DNA from: Bog-473 sp963717455
GTDB taxonomy: Bacteria > Actinomycetota > Acidimicrobiia > Acidimicrobiales > RAAP-2
Reading direction: 5' to 3'
Assembly (NCBI GenBank): GCA_963717455.1
Contig: OY970336.1
Location: 806,001 to 870,000, forward strand
DNA length: 64,000 nt
Part shown: positions 63,129 to 64,000 of the stretch, piece after piece
Layout of the letters: every line of letters starts with the position of its first letter
How positions within the stretch are numbered: the first letter of the stretch is position 1
Made by a program: the position numbers and the translations under genes
The notes under the pieces: model-generated
Seen by the model: only the letters and a program-made list of their open reading frames with translations
Told to the model about the DNA's origin: nothing
The model's database searches: none

Positions 63129-63512
63129 GGCGTGCTCCCTAGCGGGACGGTCGTTCGTCCCGCACCCTTCAGAAGGGCGGACGACCACGATCGGCCCCCT
63201 CCGGCAAGCCCGGCTGCCCCTCGAATGCCACACGTGTGGAGCAAACTGATGTGGCTGATGGGCGGTCGAGAAGGTAGGGGTCTGGCCTGGAGGGACGAGG
63301 GGGGATTTGGGTAGGAAGTGCGCGAGTAGGTGGGGCGAATTGCTGTTCTGTGGATTGGAAGAGTTCGAGCAGCGTGCGCTTCGGCGGCGACATGTCAGGT
63401 GTGCTCGCGGCGTGCGGACTTCGAAACTGCGTGGAGACGCGCAACAACCCCGGCTGAGCCGGGGTTGTTTATGCTGCTGCGGGATCTGCGTGAACAGAAA
63501 GTCCGCTCCTGC
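63129..63512. other. intergenic region between relaxase and ssb
   Basis: No gene found. It contains the strong hairpin at 63443-63469. An oriT could lie here upstream of the relaxase, but no diagnostic nic sequence was identified. Confidence 0.4.
63443..63469 (-). terminator. strong GC hairpin, probable terminator after ssb
   Basis: AACAACCCCGGCT and AGCCGGGGTTGTT form a perfect stem around a one-base centre (in practice a small loop). It lies just past the ssb stop. On the plus strand it is followed by TTTATG, so it may work in either direction. Confidence 0.6.
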
Positions 63513-63896
63513 CTAGGAAGTTGACTCGCCCTCCTGGCGACGCTCGGTTCGCCGCACGTCGGCCGTGGCGAAACGCAGGGATGGGCCGATCTCGTCGGCC
63601 ACGATCTCGACCTTGGAGCGGTGCTCACCGTCGTCGGTCTCCCAGCTGCGCTGCTCAATGCGGCCGGTCACCACGACACGCATGCCCTTGGAGAGGCTGA
63701 GCGCAACGTTCTCGGCCAGGTCGCGCCAGCACACGACGTCAAAGAACGAGGTCGCCTCCTGCCACTCCTGGGTCGTCCGGTCCTGCCAGCGCCGGCTGAC
63801 GGCGACGCCCAACTGGGTCGTAGCCTGACCTTCGCGGGTGTAGTGGATCTCGGGTTCCCGAATCAGGTTCCCGGTGATGGTGGTCGTGTTGCTCAT
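63513..63896 (-). CDS. ssb: single-stranded DNA-binding protein
   Basis: The 127-residue protein is an OB-fold SSB: TITGNLIREPEIHYTREGQA, FFDVVCWRDLAENVALSLSK and GMRVVVTGRIEQRSWETDDG. It lacks the acidic C-terminal tip (DDDIPF) of housekeeping SSBs, as often seen in plasmid or ICE copies. AAGGAGCAAGACA precedes the ATG. Position upstream of the relaxase supports a role in conjugative DNA processing. Confidence 0.92.
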   Translation of the reverse strand: MSNTTTITGNLIREPEIHYTREGQATTQLGVAVSRRWQDRTTQEWQEATSFFDVVCWRDLAENVALSLSKGMRVVVTGRIEQRSWETDDGEHRSKVEIVADEIGPSLRFATADVRRTERRQEGESTS

Positions 63897-64000
63897 TGTC
63901 TTGCTCCTTATGCTCTTGGCTTCGTTCCTTTCGGACGACGCCGCTGCGTCGTTCGATGAACGGCGACTCCCGCCGGCAGCGAAGCGGGGTCCAGTCCCGG
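63897..64000. promoter_or_regulatory. upstream region of ssb, cut by window edge
   Basis: This contains the ribosome-binding site AAGGAG of ssb. No other element can be assigned in the remaining bases. Confidence 0.3.

Overview
This is a GC-rich window from an actinomycete-type chromosome. Evidence for that is the strong GC3 bias, the GTG/TTG starts, the actinobacterial PfkA type, and the GYWxxxxDGGVFxFG repeat proteins, which are common in Acidimicrobiia. The class-level placement is an inference. No rRNA was seen, and there is one tRNA (tRNA-Gly, anticodon CCC, at 38994).

Region 1 (about 1-34.8 kb) is ordinary accessory chromosome: small enzymes (class A beta-lactamase-like hydrolase, HIT, HAD, RibD/DHFR-like, nitrilase, esterases, VOC, RidA, PPOX, sulfotransferase, M48 protease), class III cyclases, methyltransferases, a predicted PPi-type phosphofructokinase and two secreted repeat proteins. 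It is littered with decay. Seven host genes contain frameshifts or nonsense codons (two GNATs, a beta-propeller protein, a HAD phosphatase, a DUF1810 protein, a methyltransferase and a cold-shock remnant), and there are IS30, IS3 and integrase remnants. An IS1380-family element (2942-4606, target duplication TTAG) and an IS1182-type transposase are also here.

Region 2 (about 34.8-47.5 kb) starts with a complete IS256-family element (34857-36321, 9-bp target duplication). It continues with a truncated tyrosine integrase, a conserved unknown protein, the tRNA-Gly and an XRE/excisionase-type regulator. An exact 20-bp direct repeat at 40300 and 47439 brackets a xre-hipB-hipA operon and a TGT/DpdA-like gene. 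That gene is cut by an IS21-family element (43702-46586, TCGAG target duplication), and removing the element restores the reading frame exactly.

Region 3 (47.5-59.4 kb) is a defence-like cluster. It holds a McrA-type HNH restriction enzyme, a two-gene module with a PD-(D/E)XK nuclease, a xre/membrane-protein pair, a restriction-modification operon (two N6-adenine methyltransferase proteins plus a GIY-YIG-like/DEAD helicase), and a large Rad50/RloC-like AAA ATPase. The helicase is split: its N-terminal half is on the minus strand and a C-terminal half is on the plus strand, on either side of the methylase genes. This fits an inversion plus deletion.

Region 4 (59.4-64 kb) carries conjugation/replication genes: a MobF (TrwC/TraA) relaxase-helicase and a single-stranded DNA-binding protein. 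The right half of the window is therefore probably an integrated conjugative or plasmid-derived island.

The best candidates for something undescribed are the 48965-50098 nuclease pair, the small ORF plus AAA ATPase coupled to the helicase C-terminal half, and the IS21 element with a passenger zinc-ribbon-like ORF.
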